A DNA stretch of 64,000 nucleotides from JAFGXW01 sp964634385. Lineage in GTDB: Bacteria; Bacillota_I; Bacilli_A; Izemoplasmatales; Izemoplasmataceae. Positions 18,451-27,355 of the stretch are shown in pieces. Made by a program: the position numbers and the translations under genes. The stretch is taken from assembly GCA_964634385.1 (NCBI GenBank), contig CAZWIZ010000007.1, positions 13,511-77,510 on the forward strand, in the 5' to 3' direction. Positions within the stretch are counted from its first letter, which is position 1. Every line of letters starts with the position of its first letter. The notes under the pieces are model-generated. The model was not told the origin of the DNA. It saw only the letters and a list, made by a program, of their open reading frames with translations, and searched no databases.

Positions 18451-19725
18451 TTATAAATAAAATATAACTAAATAAACTGTAGAAATAATTATAGATATAA
18501 TCATAAGTGGAAAAGCAATTTTTAAATATCCCATAAATGTAATTTTGTAACCATGTTTTTCAAGAATACCTCTTGAAACAACATTCGCAGAAGCTCCTAT
18601 AATTGTACCGTTACCACCAAGGCACGCTCCGATAGATAAAGCCCACCAAACAGGTTCATAATTACCACCAGAGCTTGATGCCATTGAATTAACTAATGGA
18701 ATCATTGTAGCAACATATGGAATATTATCTAAGAAAGAAGATAGAATAGATGACATCCATAATACTAGTATTGTAGTAAAAGGAATACTTCCTTGTGTAA
18801 TAGCAAGTAACTTTTCAGCAAGGAGATTAATAAATCCGATGTTTTCAAGTGATCCTACTAAAACAAATAACCCACCAAAGAAGAAGATGGTTGACCATTC
18901 AACTTTTTCTAAAATTTCATCAGGTTCTGTCTTGCTTAATAACAATAATAATGAAGCACCAAACAATGCAATACTTGCCGATTTAATATCAACTATTTCA
19001 GCAAGTGTGAATCCTAAGATAGTAATAAATAGGACAAATAAACTTTTTATTAATAATGATTTATCAGTAATAGCTTTATTTTCATCAAAAGATAGAATTT
19101 CTAATTTATCTTTTTCACTTACATTAAATGATTTTCTAAATATTATACGTAATAATACTAATGTTGTAATAAAGACAACTGTCATTAAAGGTAATAAATT
19201 AACAATAAAATCAACAAATCCAAATCCAGTTGCTCCACCTATCATAATATTTGGAGGGTCACCAATTAAAGTAGCTGCACCACCTATATTAGCGCTCATA
19301 ATTTCAGCGATAATAAAAGGTACCGGACTAATTTTTAATGTATCAGAGATAACAAGTGTTACTGGAACAATAAGTAATATTGTTGTAACGTTATCTAATA
19401 ATCCTGAAGCAACAGCTGCGATTACTGAAAAATATAATAAAATCTTTTTTGGATCACCTTTTGCCATTTTCGCAGTTTTAATAGCGAGATATTGAAATAA
19501 TCCTGTTTTTTTAAGAATATTAACAATAATCATCATTCCTATTAACAAACCTAATGTATTAAAATCAATTTTCTCCAATGCTTCTGATTGAGAAATAACA
19601 TGAAATAATATCATTAATGTAGCCCCGAAAAGAGCAACAATTGTTCTATTTAATTTTTCTGAAACAATTGCGATATATGAAATAATAAAAACTAAGATAC
19701 CGATAATAAAATGACCAACTAACAT
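18451..19725 (-). CDS. ArsB/NhaD-type (IT superfamily) anion or sodium transporter
   Basis: This 424-aa membrane protein has about 11 hydrophobic segments with two pseudo-symmetric halves. MSANIGGAATLIGDPPNIMIG and the later GGNGTIIGASANVVSRG are the paired signature loops of the ion-transporter superfamily that includes ArsB, NhaD and SLC13 carriers, and SGLLDNVTTILLIVPV / SSFLDNIPYVATMIPL are the matching discontinuous helices. No ars genes are nearby, so arsenite export is not supported; sodium or dicarboxylate transport are alternatives. The start at 19725 is chosen because AAGGAG lies 8 bases upstream; a GTG at 19734 falls inside that ribosome binding site. Confidence 0.82.
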   Translation of the reverse strand: MLVGHFIIGILVFIISYIAIVSEKLNRTIVALFGATLMILFHVISQSEALEKIDFNTLGLLIGMMIIVNILKKTGLFQYLAIKTAKMAKGDPKKILLYFSVIAAVASGLLDNVTTILLIVPVTLVISDTLKISPVPFIIAEIMSANIGGAATLIGDPPNIMIGGATGFGFVDFIVNLLPLMTVVFITTLVLLRIIFRKSFNVSEKDKLEILSFDENKAITDKSLLIKSLFVLFITILGFTLAEIVDIKSASIALFGASLLLLLSKTEPDEILEKVEWSTIFFFGGLFVLVGSLENIGFINLLAEKLLAITQGSIPFTTILVLWMSSILSSFLDNIPYVATMIPLVNSMASSSGGNYEPVWWALSIGACLGGNGTIIGASANVVSRGILEKHGYKITFMGYLKIAFPLMIISIIISTVYLVIFYL

Positions 19726-19754
19726 TTTAACCACTCCTTATAATTCTAATGATT

Positions 19755-19783
19755 ATCATACGCCTGTAAATTGGCTTTGTCAA
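19755..19783 (-). promoter_or_regulatory. Promoter of the transporter gene with overlapping palindrome
   Basis: On the minus strand TTGACA (19783-19778), a 17-bp spacer and TATGAT (19760-19755) precede the transporter. The near-palindrome ATGATTATCAT (19749-19759) overlaps the -10 box and a related ATGATAATTAT lies upstream near 19790, which suggests a repressor site. Confidence 0.75.
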
Positions 19784-19857
19784 ACAATTTATGATAATTA
19801 TATTATTCTATAAGTAAATGCTTAGACATAGATTAATATATATCTGAAAAACACATT

Positions 19858-20295
19858 TTATAATTCGCTAAGTAATATCTTTACGTGGGTTTTTGGACTA
19901 ACTTTTCGATATTCTTTTATGATTTTTCCTTCTTCATCTAAAATAAAAGTACTTCTTGTTATGCCAATATATTTTTTACCATATAACGTTTTTTCTTTTA
20001 AAACATTAAATGCTTTTACTAATTGTTCATCTGTGTCACTTAATAATAGTATTTTCAGATTATGTTTTTTAATGAAATTTTGATGTGATTTTACAGAATC
20101 TCTGCTTACACCAATAATGAAATAATCTTTATCTTTAAAATCATCAATAAACAATGTAAAATCTTTTGCTTCAATGATACATCCTGATGTGTTATCTTTC
20201 GGATAGAAATATAAGATGATTTTTTTACCCTTGAAACTTCTCAAAGAATATGATTTATTATTACTTGATTGTAACTCGATATCTAAATAATTCAT
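19858..20295 (-). CDS. bcp: Peroxiredoxin, BCP/PrxQ family
   Basis: This 145-aa thioredoxin-fold peroxidase reduces peroxides in the cytosol. The active site YPKDNTSGC holds the PxxxTxxC motif with peroxidatic Cys39, and GVSRDSVKSHQNFIKKHNLKILLLSD follows as in the BCP family. The resolving cysteine found five residues later in E. coli BCP is absent (EAKDF), and no other Cys is seen, so it should act by a 1-Cys mechanism. Its start overlaps the stop of yidD by 4 bases. Confidence 0.88.
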   Translation of the reverse strand: MNYLDIELQSSNNKSYSLRSFKGKKIILYFYPKDNTSGCIIEAKDFTLFIDDFKDKDYFIIGVSRDSVKSHQNFIKKHNLKILLLSDTDEQLVKAFNVLKEKTLYGKKYIGITRSTFILDEEGKIIKEYRKVSPKTHVKILLSEL

Positions 20296-20528
20296 TTTTG
20301 TTCTTCCTTTTCTTTTCTTGTTTTAGGAACCGGATCGTACCCTCCTTTTGATAATGGGTTACATCTTAAAAATCTCCAAATACTTAAGATGGATGCGTAA
20401 AAGAAATTATGTTTTTTAAAAGCTTGTCTTGAATAAGAACTACATGTGGGATGATATCTACATGTAGGATTAGTATTTTGAGTTCTATATTTGTAAAAAT
20501 CAATTAATTTTATAATTAGTTTGTTCAA
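20292..20528 (-). CDS. yidD: Membrane protein insertion efficiency factor YidD
   Basis: The 78-aa protein carries the YidD signature CRYHPTCSSYSRQAFKKH, followed by IWRFLRCNPLSKGGYDPVP, with three conserved cysteines and an amphipathic N-terminal helix. YidD assists YidC-dependent membrane protein insertion; in many bacteria it lies in the rnpA-yidC region, but here it is next to bcp. AAAGGAGGT precedes the ATG. Confidence 0.93.
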   Translation of the reverse strand: MNKLIIKLIDFYKYRTQNTNPTCRYHPTCSSYSRQAFKKHNFFYASILSIWRFLRCNPLSKGGYDPVPKTRKEKEEQK

Positions 20529-20708
20529 TTGTTATACCTCCTTTTTCTTAAAGATTTATATTATTATTTTAAAATTATGGATCAAACATTTATATTGCGA
20601 TATTGAATTTATAATTATTTTTATCATTTAATTATTTTTTTTAATAACTCTCTCTCTAATTAGATTTTAACAAAATATTAGTCATTCTACAAGAAAAGAG
20701 ATTTTTAA

Positions 20709-20737
20709 TAGACAAATACGACGGATTAACATATAAT
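20709..20737 (+). promoter_or_regulatory. Promoter of the methyltransferase-ackA genes
   Basis: TAGACA (20709-20714), a 17-bp spacer and TATAAT (20732-20737) stand 18 bases before the ATG of the YtxK-like gene, in the 226-bp divergent intergenic region whose remainder is AT-rich with no feature I can support. Confidence 0.8.
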
Positions 20738-20754
20738 GATTTTGTGGTGATAAT

Positions 20755-21690
20755 ATGATAAACAAACTAAATATCGAGAAGTTTTATGATTACTTTGATG
20801 GGATAGCTAACTTGCTTTACAGCAATTATAAATTAAGTTATCTTGAAGGTATGAATGAAGCTTTTAATTTTTTGCTTGATGATAAATTTGAACAAGAGTA
20901 CAAAGAAGAAGATATTACTATTATGAAAAAATTAAAACTAAAAGTAGTTGATCTTCCCTTTGAAAAAGAAGAAATCCGTAAAAGTGTTCAATTAGGACTT
21001 TTGAAAGGTTATAAACATGTTTATGCATCTAATGCGTATTTAACTCCTGACACTATTGGAATATTTATTGGATATTTAATCGAAAAACTGTATAGAGATA
21101 TCGAACTAACAAGTATATTAGATCCTCTTATCGGAAGTGGTAATCTTGTTTATACTATTTTAAATCATTTAAAGAAAAAAACAAAAGTTTATGGGATTGA
21201 TAATAACATTTTAAAATGCAAAATAGCGAGAAATACAGCTGATTTATTAGAATTTGAAAATGAAATCTTTTTTCAAGACTCATTAACTTATTATGATCAA
21301 GGATTTGATCTAATTGTGACAGACTTACCTATTAGTGAAAATAGTGTAGATTATTTTCCATACAAAGTTATTAATCACCATTTAGATAGTGTTAAAGAAG
21401 GGAAATACTTTTTTGTAATTATTGAAAATGATTTCTTTGAAAAAGAAAACAGTAAAATATTTAAAGAAGAAATAGATAAAAAAGCATATATTTTTGGGCT
21501 GATAAAACTAAATAAATCATTATTTAAAAATAATCAAAAAAGTATTTTAATATTAAAAAGAAAAGGAAAAGATATTTTAATGCCAAAAGATTTCTTAATG
21601 GTTGATATGCCTAGTTTTAATGAAATCGATGATTTAAATAGTACGATTAATCAAATCGATTTATGGTTTGAAAAAAGAGAGGTAATATAA
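20755..21690 (+). CDS. YtxK-like class I SAM-dependent methyltransferase
   Basis: This 311-aa protein has a helical N-terminal domain (about 1-105) and a Rossmann methyltransferase domain with the SAM motif LDPLIGSGNLVYTIL and the acidic GIDNN strand end. The usual NPPY tetrad is replaced by DLPI in IVTDLPISEN, as in the YtxK family related to N6-adenine methylases. The gene lies directly upstream of ackA, the same order as Bacillus ytxK-ackA. The biological substrate of the family is not established. Confidence 0.8.
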   Translation: MINKLNIEKFYDYFDGIANLLYSNYKLSYLEGMNEAFNFLLDDKFEQEYKEEDITIMKKLKLKVVDLPFEKEEIRKSVQLGLLKGYKHVYASNAYLTPDTIGIFIGYLIEKLYRDIELTSILDPLIGSGNLVYTILNHLKKKTKVYGIDNNILKCKIARNTADLLEFENEIFFQDSLTYYDQGFDLIVTDLPISENSVDYFPYKVINHHLDSVKEGKYFFVIIENDFFEKENSKIFKEEIDKKAYIFGLIKLNKSLFKNNQKSILILKRKGKDILMPKDFLMVDMPSFNEIDDLNSTINQIDLWFEKREVI

Positions 21691-21691
21691 T

Positions 21692-22876
21692 ATGAAAATA
21701 ATGGCAGTAAACGCTGGTAGTTCATCATTAAAGTTTCAATTATTAGAAATGCCTAGTGAGTTTGTTTTAGCTAGCGGAGTAGTAGAACGCATTGGACTTA
21801 AAAATTCTGTTTTCACAGTTAAACATGATAATAAAAAGGATAAAGAAATTTTAGACATAGGAACTCATAAAATAGCGGTTGACATGTTGTTAAAGAAACT
21901 CATTAATTTAAATATTTTAGAAAGTTTAGAAGAAATTGAGGGAATAGGACATCGTGTTGTTCATGGTGGAGAAAAATTTAGCGATTCAGTAATTATTACT
22001 AAAGATGTAATTGAGGCTATTGAAGAGGTAAGCCATTTAGCACCTTTACATAATCCAGCAAATTTAACAGGCATTAATGCCTTTCGTGAAGCTTTACCAA
22101 ACGTTTTATCTGTAGCTGTATTTGATACAGCATTTCATCAAACAATGGGACCAGTGGCTTATTTATATAGCGTTCCTTATGAATGGTACGTAAAGTATGG
22201 GGTTAGAAAATATGGATTCCATGGAACCAGTCATAAATACGTTAGTCAAAGAGCGGCGGTAATGTTAGGGAAAAATATTGAAGATACTAAACTAATTATT
22301 TGTCATATTGGTAATGGAGCTAGTTTATGCGCAGTTGATGGTGGAAAAAGTATTGACACATCAATGGGGTTTACTCCTTTAGCTGGAATAGCTATGGGAA
22401 CTAGAAGTGGAGATATTGATCCAGCAATAGTTCAGTTTATTTCAGAAAAAGAAAATAAGACATTGGATGAAGTTATATATGAATTAAATTATAAATCAGG
22501 ATATTTAGGATTAAGTGGATTCTCAAGTGATTCAAGAGATTTATGGACTGCAGTTTCTAAGGGCGATAAAAGAAGTATTTTAGCAGTTGAAAAACAAGCT
22601 AAAATGATTGCGGATTATATAGGAGCATATTATTTAACTTTAGGCGGATGTGACGCCATTTGTTTTACAGCCGGTATTGGTGAAAATGCTAGAGAAACTA
22701 GACAACTTGTTGTGGATAAAATTAAAGTTCTTGGAGTTGAGTTAGATCCTGAAAGAAATTCTCATCAAGGTGAAGAAATGATTATATCTAAAAAGAAATC
22801 AAAAATAAAATTATTATTGATACCTACTAATGAAGAAGTAATGATAGCGAGAGATACAGTAAGATTAATTAAATAA
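21692..22876 (+). CDS. ackA: Acetate kinase
   Basis: This 394-aa ASKHA-fold kinase interconverts acetyl phosphate plus ADP and acetate plus ATP. Signatures MAVNAGSSSLKFQLLEM at the N-terminus, GHRVVHGGEKFSDS, FHGTSHKYV and CHIGNGASLCAVDGGKSIDTSMGFTPLAGI are all present, as is the C-terminal FTAGIGENA. It begins one base after the methyltransferase stop with AGAGAGGT as ribosome binding site. No pta gene is in the window, so the partner phosphotransacetylase must be elsewhere. Confidence 0.97.
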   Translation: MKIMAVNAGSSSLKFQLLEMPSEFVLASGVVERIGLKNSVFTVKHDNKKDKEILDIGTHKIAVDMLLKKLINLNILESLEEIEGIGHRVVHGGEKFSDSVIITKDVIEAIEEVSHLAPLHNPANLTGINAFREALPNVLSVAVFDTAFHQTMGPVAYLYSVPYEWYVKYGVRKYGFHGTSHKYVSQRAAVMLGKNIEDTKLIICHIGNGASLCAVDGGKSIDTSMGFTPLAGIAMGTRSGDIDPAIVQFISEKENKTLDEVIYELNYKSGYLGLSGFSSDSRDLWTAVSKGDKRSILAVEKQAKMIADYIGAYYLTLGGCDAICFTAGIGENARETRQLVVDKIKVLGVELDPERNSHQGEEMIISKKKSKIKLLLIPTNEEVMIARDTVRLIK

Positions 22877-22926
22877 CAAGAAAAAGACAGTTTTGATGAG
22901 TATTATACTTTTAGAGGAGGAATAAT

Positions 22927-24198
22927 ATGAAAAAAATTGTTTTTTTATTATGTTTAATTATTTTTACATTAAAAGGTACACCACTTAGTTGTTACAGTAG
23001 ATATGAAACATATAGTTTTGATAATTATGATATTATTATTGAAGATTATACAATAAATGGAAATAGAGGAATTTCAGTTGAAAAAACAGGAACTAATCCT
23101 TTTTATACTATAATTGAAGATGAGAATGAAGATTATCTTATAAATGGTGTTATTAAAACAGAATATCATTATATTATTTATGGAAGTAATCATATTAAAA
23201 ATAATGATACTTATTATGATGCATTATTCATTGTTCTCGATCAATTAGGTAATGTAGTTGATCAAATAACTTATGATTTTGGTGATTTAGAAGAAATTGT
23301 AGGAGCGTACAATATTGATAATGTTTTAATATTACATACCATCAAAACAACGGATGACGGAAAAGGCTATGAATTTGTAACGAATTACTTTACTTCATAT
23401 GATTTATCATATAATTTAATAAATACAATTGAGATTCCCACAAATATTAAAAAAATCACTAGTAATGATAACTATGTTTTATTAAATTATGAATATGATA
23501 ATTATTACGATTGCGCTATTAGGGATAACTTAACATTGTTGTTACCGACTGATATTATTGATATTTATAATAATGAAGAATTTGTTAATGAAGTAAGTAT
23601 TGAATTTTTAAATAGCGCTTTACTAAATAATGAAATAGTTAAAAATGGTATTATTGTAGATTATCCTGGGAACTATAAATTGACATATAATAATGCTGAA
23701 TATAATTTTATTATAAATCCAACTGTCTCAGGTATAGAAGATAATAAGGTTTATAATAATGCGGTAACACCTATAATAAGTGCTGGAAACATTATGATAA
23801 ATAATGATTTATTTATATCTGGAACAGAAATAAGTACACCAGGGAATTATGAGGTAGTAATCAATGGTATAAATAATTATATTAAGAGATACAATTTCAC
23901 AATAACTAGTAATATTAATGGTATTATAAATAATCATATTTATGAAGATGAAGTTTCGATAACCTTTAATGGAGAGGCATATTTAAATAATCAATTTGTA
24001 GAATCACCTTTAGAAGTTTCAGAAAAAGGTGAATATGTTTTAAAAATAAAAGGGGAAAACAACTATCTAGAAACATATTATTTTGAAATTAATAAAGAGG
24101 AAAAAACAATGACATTTGTTGATTTTATTCAGAAGTTTGATATTTTTATTTTAGTAGTAGTATTAATTAGTGGAGGAATTATATTAAAGAAAAAGTAA
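22927..24198 (+). CDS. Surface protein with Ig-like repeats and C-terminal membrane anchor
   Basis: I do not recognise a named family for this 423-aa protein. It has an N-terminal hydrophobic signal segment (residues 3-20) and a single C-terminal membrane helix (about 401-420) ending in KKK, so most of it should be outside the cell. The N-terminal half (about 25-215) is beta-rich. The second half has three related units of about 65 residues, each with a start like INGI-NN-xY and a GxY-x-x-I-NG-NNY end, which look like bacterial Ig-like domains. AGAGGAGG precedes the ATG. A hairpin terminator overlaps its stop. Confidence 0.65.
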   Translation: MKKIVFLLCLIIFTLKGTPLSCYSRYETYSFDNYDIIIEDYTINGNRGISVEKTGTNPFYTIIEDENEDYLINGVIKTEYHYIIYGSNHIKNNDTYYDALFIVLDQLGNVVDQITYDFGDLEEIVGAYNIDNVLILHTIKTTDDGKGYEFVTNYFTSYDLSYNLINTIEIPTNIKKITSNDNYVLLNYEYDNYYDCAIRDNLTLLLPTDIIDIYNNEEFVNEVSIEFLNSALLNNEIVKNGIIVDYPGNYKLTYNNAEYNFIINPTVSGIEDNKVYNNAVTPIISAGNIMINNDLFISGTEISTPGNYEVVINGINNYIKRYNFTITSNINGIINNHIYEDEVSITFNGEAYLNNQFVESPLEVSEKGEYVLKIKGENNYLETYYFEINKEEKTMTFVDFIQKFDIFILVVVLISGGIILKKK

Positions 24199-24219
24199 AT
24201 TATTATTTACTTTTTCTTT
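24186..24219 (+). terminator. Terminator overlapping a stop codon
   Basis: A perfect 15-bp stem (24186-24200 and 24205-24219) with a 4-base loop covers the stop of the surface protein gene and ends in T-rich sequence. TATAAT at 24243-24248 downstream is the likely -10 of dnaE. Confidence 0.7.
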
Positions 24220-24268
24220 AATATTATCTACTTAATATATGGTATAATTTTCTTAAGGTGGTGATTGT

Positions 24269-27200
24269 ATGAATTTTGTTAATTTATTTGTCGAAACAAA
24301 TTTTTCCATGAATGGTTCGAATATCAAAATTAAAGAGTTAATAAAAAAAGCTTTGACAAGTAAATATACTTCTTTAGCAATCACTGATAAAAAAATGTAT
24401 GGTGTTATCAAGTTTTATAAAGAATGTGTTAAAAATAATATTAAACCTATTATAGGGCTAAATATTATGATTGAAGGAATGTCTAGTGACTCTAGAAATA
24501 ATATACTTGTTTATGCTAAAAACAATGAAGGTTATCAAAATCTACTTAAACTAGCTAGTATTCAAAGTTTGAAAGCTATTATTACCTTATCTGAATTAGA
24601 AAAATATAATAATAATATTATTGGTGTAGTTAATATGGATAATAGTGAACTACTATCCTTTTTTACTAGTAATCAAATAAATGAGTTAAATGAATCTATT
24701 AAACTTCTTACGAATGTGATTCAAGATATATACTTTAGAGTATCTAATAACGATGAACTAAATGAATTTATTAGTAAAAATAATAAAATAGTTGTTTTAG
24801 ATTATGCTCATTATCTTGAAGAAGAAGATTATTTAGTTTCTAATACTTTAAAGAAGATTTTTTCGAAAGAATCAGGTAATTTATTTTCTGATAATTTAGG
24901 AAATCATTTTAAAACGACTGAAGAAATAAATAAAATATATAAGAGTTATCCTAAGGCAATTGAAAATACTAATGAAATATCAAAAAAATGTAATGTTAGT
25001 ATTTCATTTGATCATACATATCTTCCAACTTTCAATGTAAAACAAAAAGTTAGTGCAAAAGATTATCTGCATGCACTAGCGTATAAAGGATTAGAAAAAC
25101 GACTTGTTGGAATAAAAGTAAATAAAAAAATATATCTAAAGAGACTGAAATACGAATTAAAGATAATTGATAACATGGGGTACAACGATTACTTTTTAAT
25201 TGTTTGGGATTTTGTAAAATACGCAAAAAAGAAAAAGTATTTAGTAGGTCCAGGAAGAGGAAGTGCTGCTGCTAGCTTAGTATCTTATTGTTTAGGGATA
25301 ACAAGTGTTGATTCAATAAAGTATGATTTAGTATTTGAAAGATTTTTAAATCCTGAAAGAATTACTCTTCCAGATATTGATATGGATTTACCTGATGATA
25401 AAAGAGACGATATTATTAAATATGTTAGAGATTTATATGGAATAAATAAAGTAGCTAGTATTTGTACTTTTGGAACATTCTTATCCAAATCCGCAATTAG
25501 AGATACAGCGAGAGTTTTAGAAATAGATGGGTTATTACTTGATGAGATAATAAAACATACAAAACAATATATAAATATAAAAGATATGCTTGAAAATTCA
25601 AAAGAAATCCAAAACATAATATCTCGTGATAAAAAAGCTGAAAATTTATTAATGATAGCTTCTAAAATAGAGGGATTACATCGACATGTTTCTACTCATG
25701 CCGCAGGAATAATTATTACAAGTAAGGATTTAACCGAACATACTGCGGTCCAAAATGGACTACTAGATATGATGCAGACGCAATTTGAAGCAAAAGACTT
25801 AGAAGAATTAGGGCTGTTAAAAATAGATTTTTTAGGATTAAGTAATTTAACGACTATTAATAAAGTTGTTAATTTAATTAATTCAACTGAAAATAAAAAT
25901 TTAAATATTTATAAAGTCCCATTAACTGATAAATTAACATTTGATTTATTAAAAAGAGTTGAAACAACAGGCATTTTCCAGTTAGAATCTCAAGGTATGA
26001 GAAGTTTAATAGGCAAAATGCAAATTGATAATTTTGAAGATATTGTTACTATATTAGCTTTATATAGACCTGGACCTATGGAAAATATCCCATCATATTT
26101 AAGAAGAAGACAAAAACGTGAAAAAATAGTATATCCACATAAGGTATTAGAAGATATTCTATCAAGTACTAATGGGATTATAATCTACCAAGAACAAATC
26201 TTAAAAATAGCTAATTTATTTGCTGGATACAGTTTAGGAGAAGCTGATATTCTTAGAAGAGCTGTAAGTAAGAAACAACATGATGTATTAGAAAAAGAAC
26301 GAACTAATTTTGTTCGAAAAGCTACTAAATTAGGCCGTTCTGAAATATCATCAAATGAGATATATGACTATATTGTTAAATTCGCTAATTATGGATTTAA
26401 TCGTGCTCATAGTGTTGCTTATGCGATGGTTTCTTATTGGATGGCATATTTAAAAGCTAATTATCCAAAACAGTTTATATCTGTATTACTTTCAAGTATT
26501 ATTGGTAGTGAAAATCATATGAGAAATTATATTTTTGAAGCTAATAAATTAGGTGTAGTTATTTTGCCACCATCAATTAATAATTCTAATACTATTTTTA
26601 AACTAGAAAGAGAAAATTTAAGATATCCTCTTTTAGGAATAAAAAATATTGGTATTAATACAGTCAAAAGCATTTTGGAAGAACGCGAAAATGGACAATT
26701 TAAATCATATATTGATTTTGTAAGCAGAACACACTCATTTTTAAATGTTAGAGTTATTGAATCTTTGATTAGTGCTTCAGCTTTGGATGAATTCAATCTA
26801 TCTAAACGAACAATGTTTGAAAAACTTGATGAAGTTATTAGTTTTACGCAATATGGCAATTTTATTTCTAAAGAAGATTTTGTATTTGATAATTTAAAAG
26901 AGTACACATATGCTGTTTTAGAAGAAAACGAGAAGAATGTTCTTGGATTTAATTTAGTAATGAATCCAATGTTGGAATTCAAAGATTATATAAAAACACA
27001 TAATCTATACAAGCCTTCAACAATTTCTAAAAAACTCCTAGGTAAAGAAATAAAATTAGTAGGAATATTATCTTCTATTAAGAAAATAAAAACAAAAAAA
27101 GGAACTGATATGGCTTTTGTAAGTATTCATGATGAGTATAGTAAACTAGATGGTGTATTGTTTACTAATGTTTATATTCAATATATAGACATAATTGAGA

Positions 27201-27286
27201 ATAATTCTATTTATTTATTGATGGCTTCTATTGAAGAAAGAAACGGTAATTTACAATTAGTAATTAAAAAAATCCATAAATTATAA
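24269..27286 (+). CDS. dnaE: DNA polymerase III subunit alpha (DnaE type)
   Basis: This 1005-aa replicative polymerase of family C is shorter than the usual 1100-1160 aa. The catalytic aspartates are in LPDIDMDLP (around residue 370), the PGRGSAAASLVSYCLGI nucleotide-binding loop precedes them, and PGPMENIPSYLRRR and NYGFNRAHSVAYAMVSYWMAYLK (helix-hairpin-helix region) follow, with an OB-fold near the C-terminus. The PHP domain is degenerate: the usual HxHxxYS start is FVETNFS here, so its metal site is lost. Ribosome binding site AAGGTGGTGA. Followed by pyk, an order akin to the dnaE-pfkA-pyk neighbourhood of Bacilli. Confidence 0.95.
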   Translation: MNFVNLFVETNFSMNGSNIKIKELIKKALTSKYTSLAITDKKMYGVIKFYKECVKNNIKPIIGLNIMIEGMSSDSRNNILVYAKNNEGYQNLLKLASIQSLKAIITLSELEKYNNNIIGVVNMDNSELLSFFTSNQINELNESIKLLTNVIQDIYFRVSNNDELNEFISKNNKIVVLDYAHYLEEEDYLVSNTLKKIFSKESGNLFSDNLGNHFKTTEEINKIYKSYPKAIENTNEISKKCNVSISFDHTYLPTFNVKQKVSAKDYLHALAYKGLEKRLVGIKVNKKIYLKRLKYELKIIDNMGYNDYFLIVWDFVKYAKKKKYLVGPGRGSAAASLVSYCLGITSVDSIKYDLVFERFLNPERITLPDIDMDLPDDKRDDIIKYVRDLYGINKVASICTFGTFLSKSAIRDTARVLEIDGLLLDEIIKHTKQYINIKDMLENSKEIQNIISRDKKAENLLMIASKIEGLHRHVSTHAAGIIITSKDLTEHTAVQNGLLDMMQTQFEAKDLEELGLLKIDFLGLSNLTTINKVVNLINSTENKNLNIYKVPLTDKLTFDLLKRVETTGIFQLESQGMRSLIGKMQIDNFEDIVTILALYRPGPMENIPSYLRRRQKREKIVYPHKVLEDILSSTNGIIIYQEQILKIANLFAGYSLGEADILRRAVSKKQHDVLEKERTNFVRKATKLGRSEISSNEIYDYIVKFANYGFNRAHSVAYAMVSYWMAYLKANYPKQFISVLLSSIIGSENHMRNYIFEANKLGVVILPPSINNSNTIFKLERENLRYPLLGIKNIGINTVKSILEERENGQFKSYIDFVSRTHSFLNVRVIESLISASALDEFNLSKRTMFEKLDEVISFTQYGNFISKEDFVFDNLKEYTYAVLEENEKNVLGFNLVMNPMLEFKDYIKTHNLYKPSTISKKLLGKEIKLVGILSSIKKIKTKKGTDMAFVSIHDEYSKLDGVLFTNVYIQYIDIIENNSIYLLMASIEERNGNLQLVIKKIHKL

Positions 27287-27355
27287 GGATTATGTATTAC
27301 AATCGTTTAGTATTTTGTGCTATAATTTATATAAGAAACAACAAGGAGTGATTTT

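Noticed and set aside
18839..19495. Plus-strand 218-residue frame opposite the ArsB/NhaD-type gene
   Set aside because: It is antisense to a well-conserved membrane transporter gene and shows low-complexity Asn/Ile-rich content.
18451..19725. Arsenite efflux gene arsB
   Set aside because: No arsR, arsC or arsA is nearby and the shared superfamily loops are not diagnostic of substrate.
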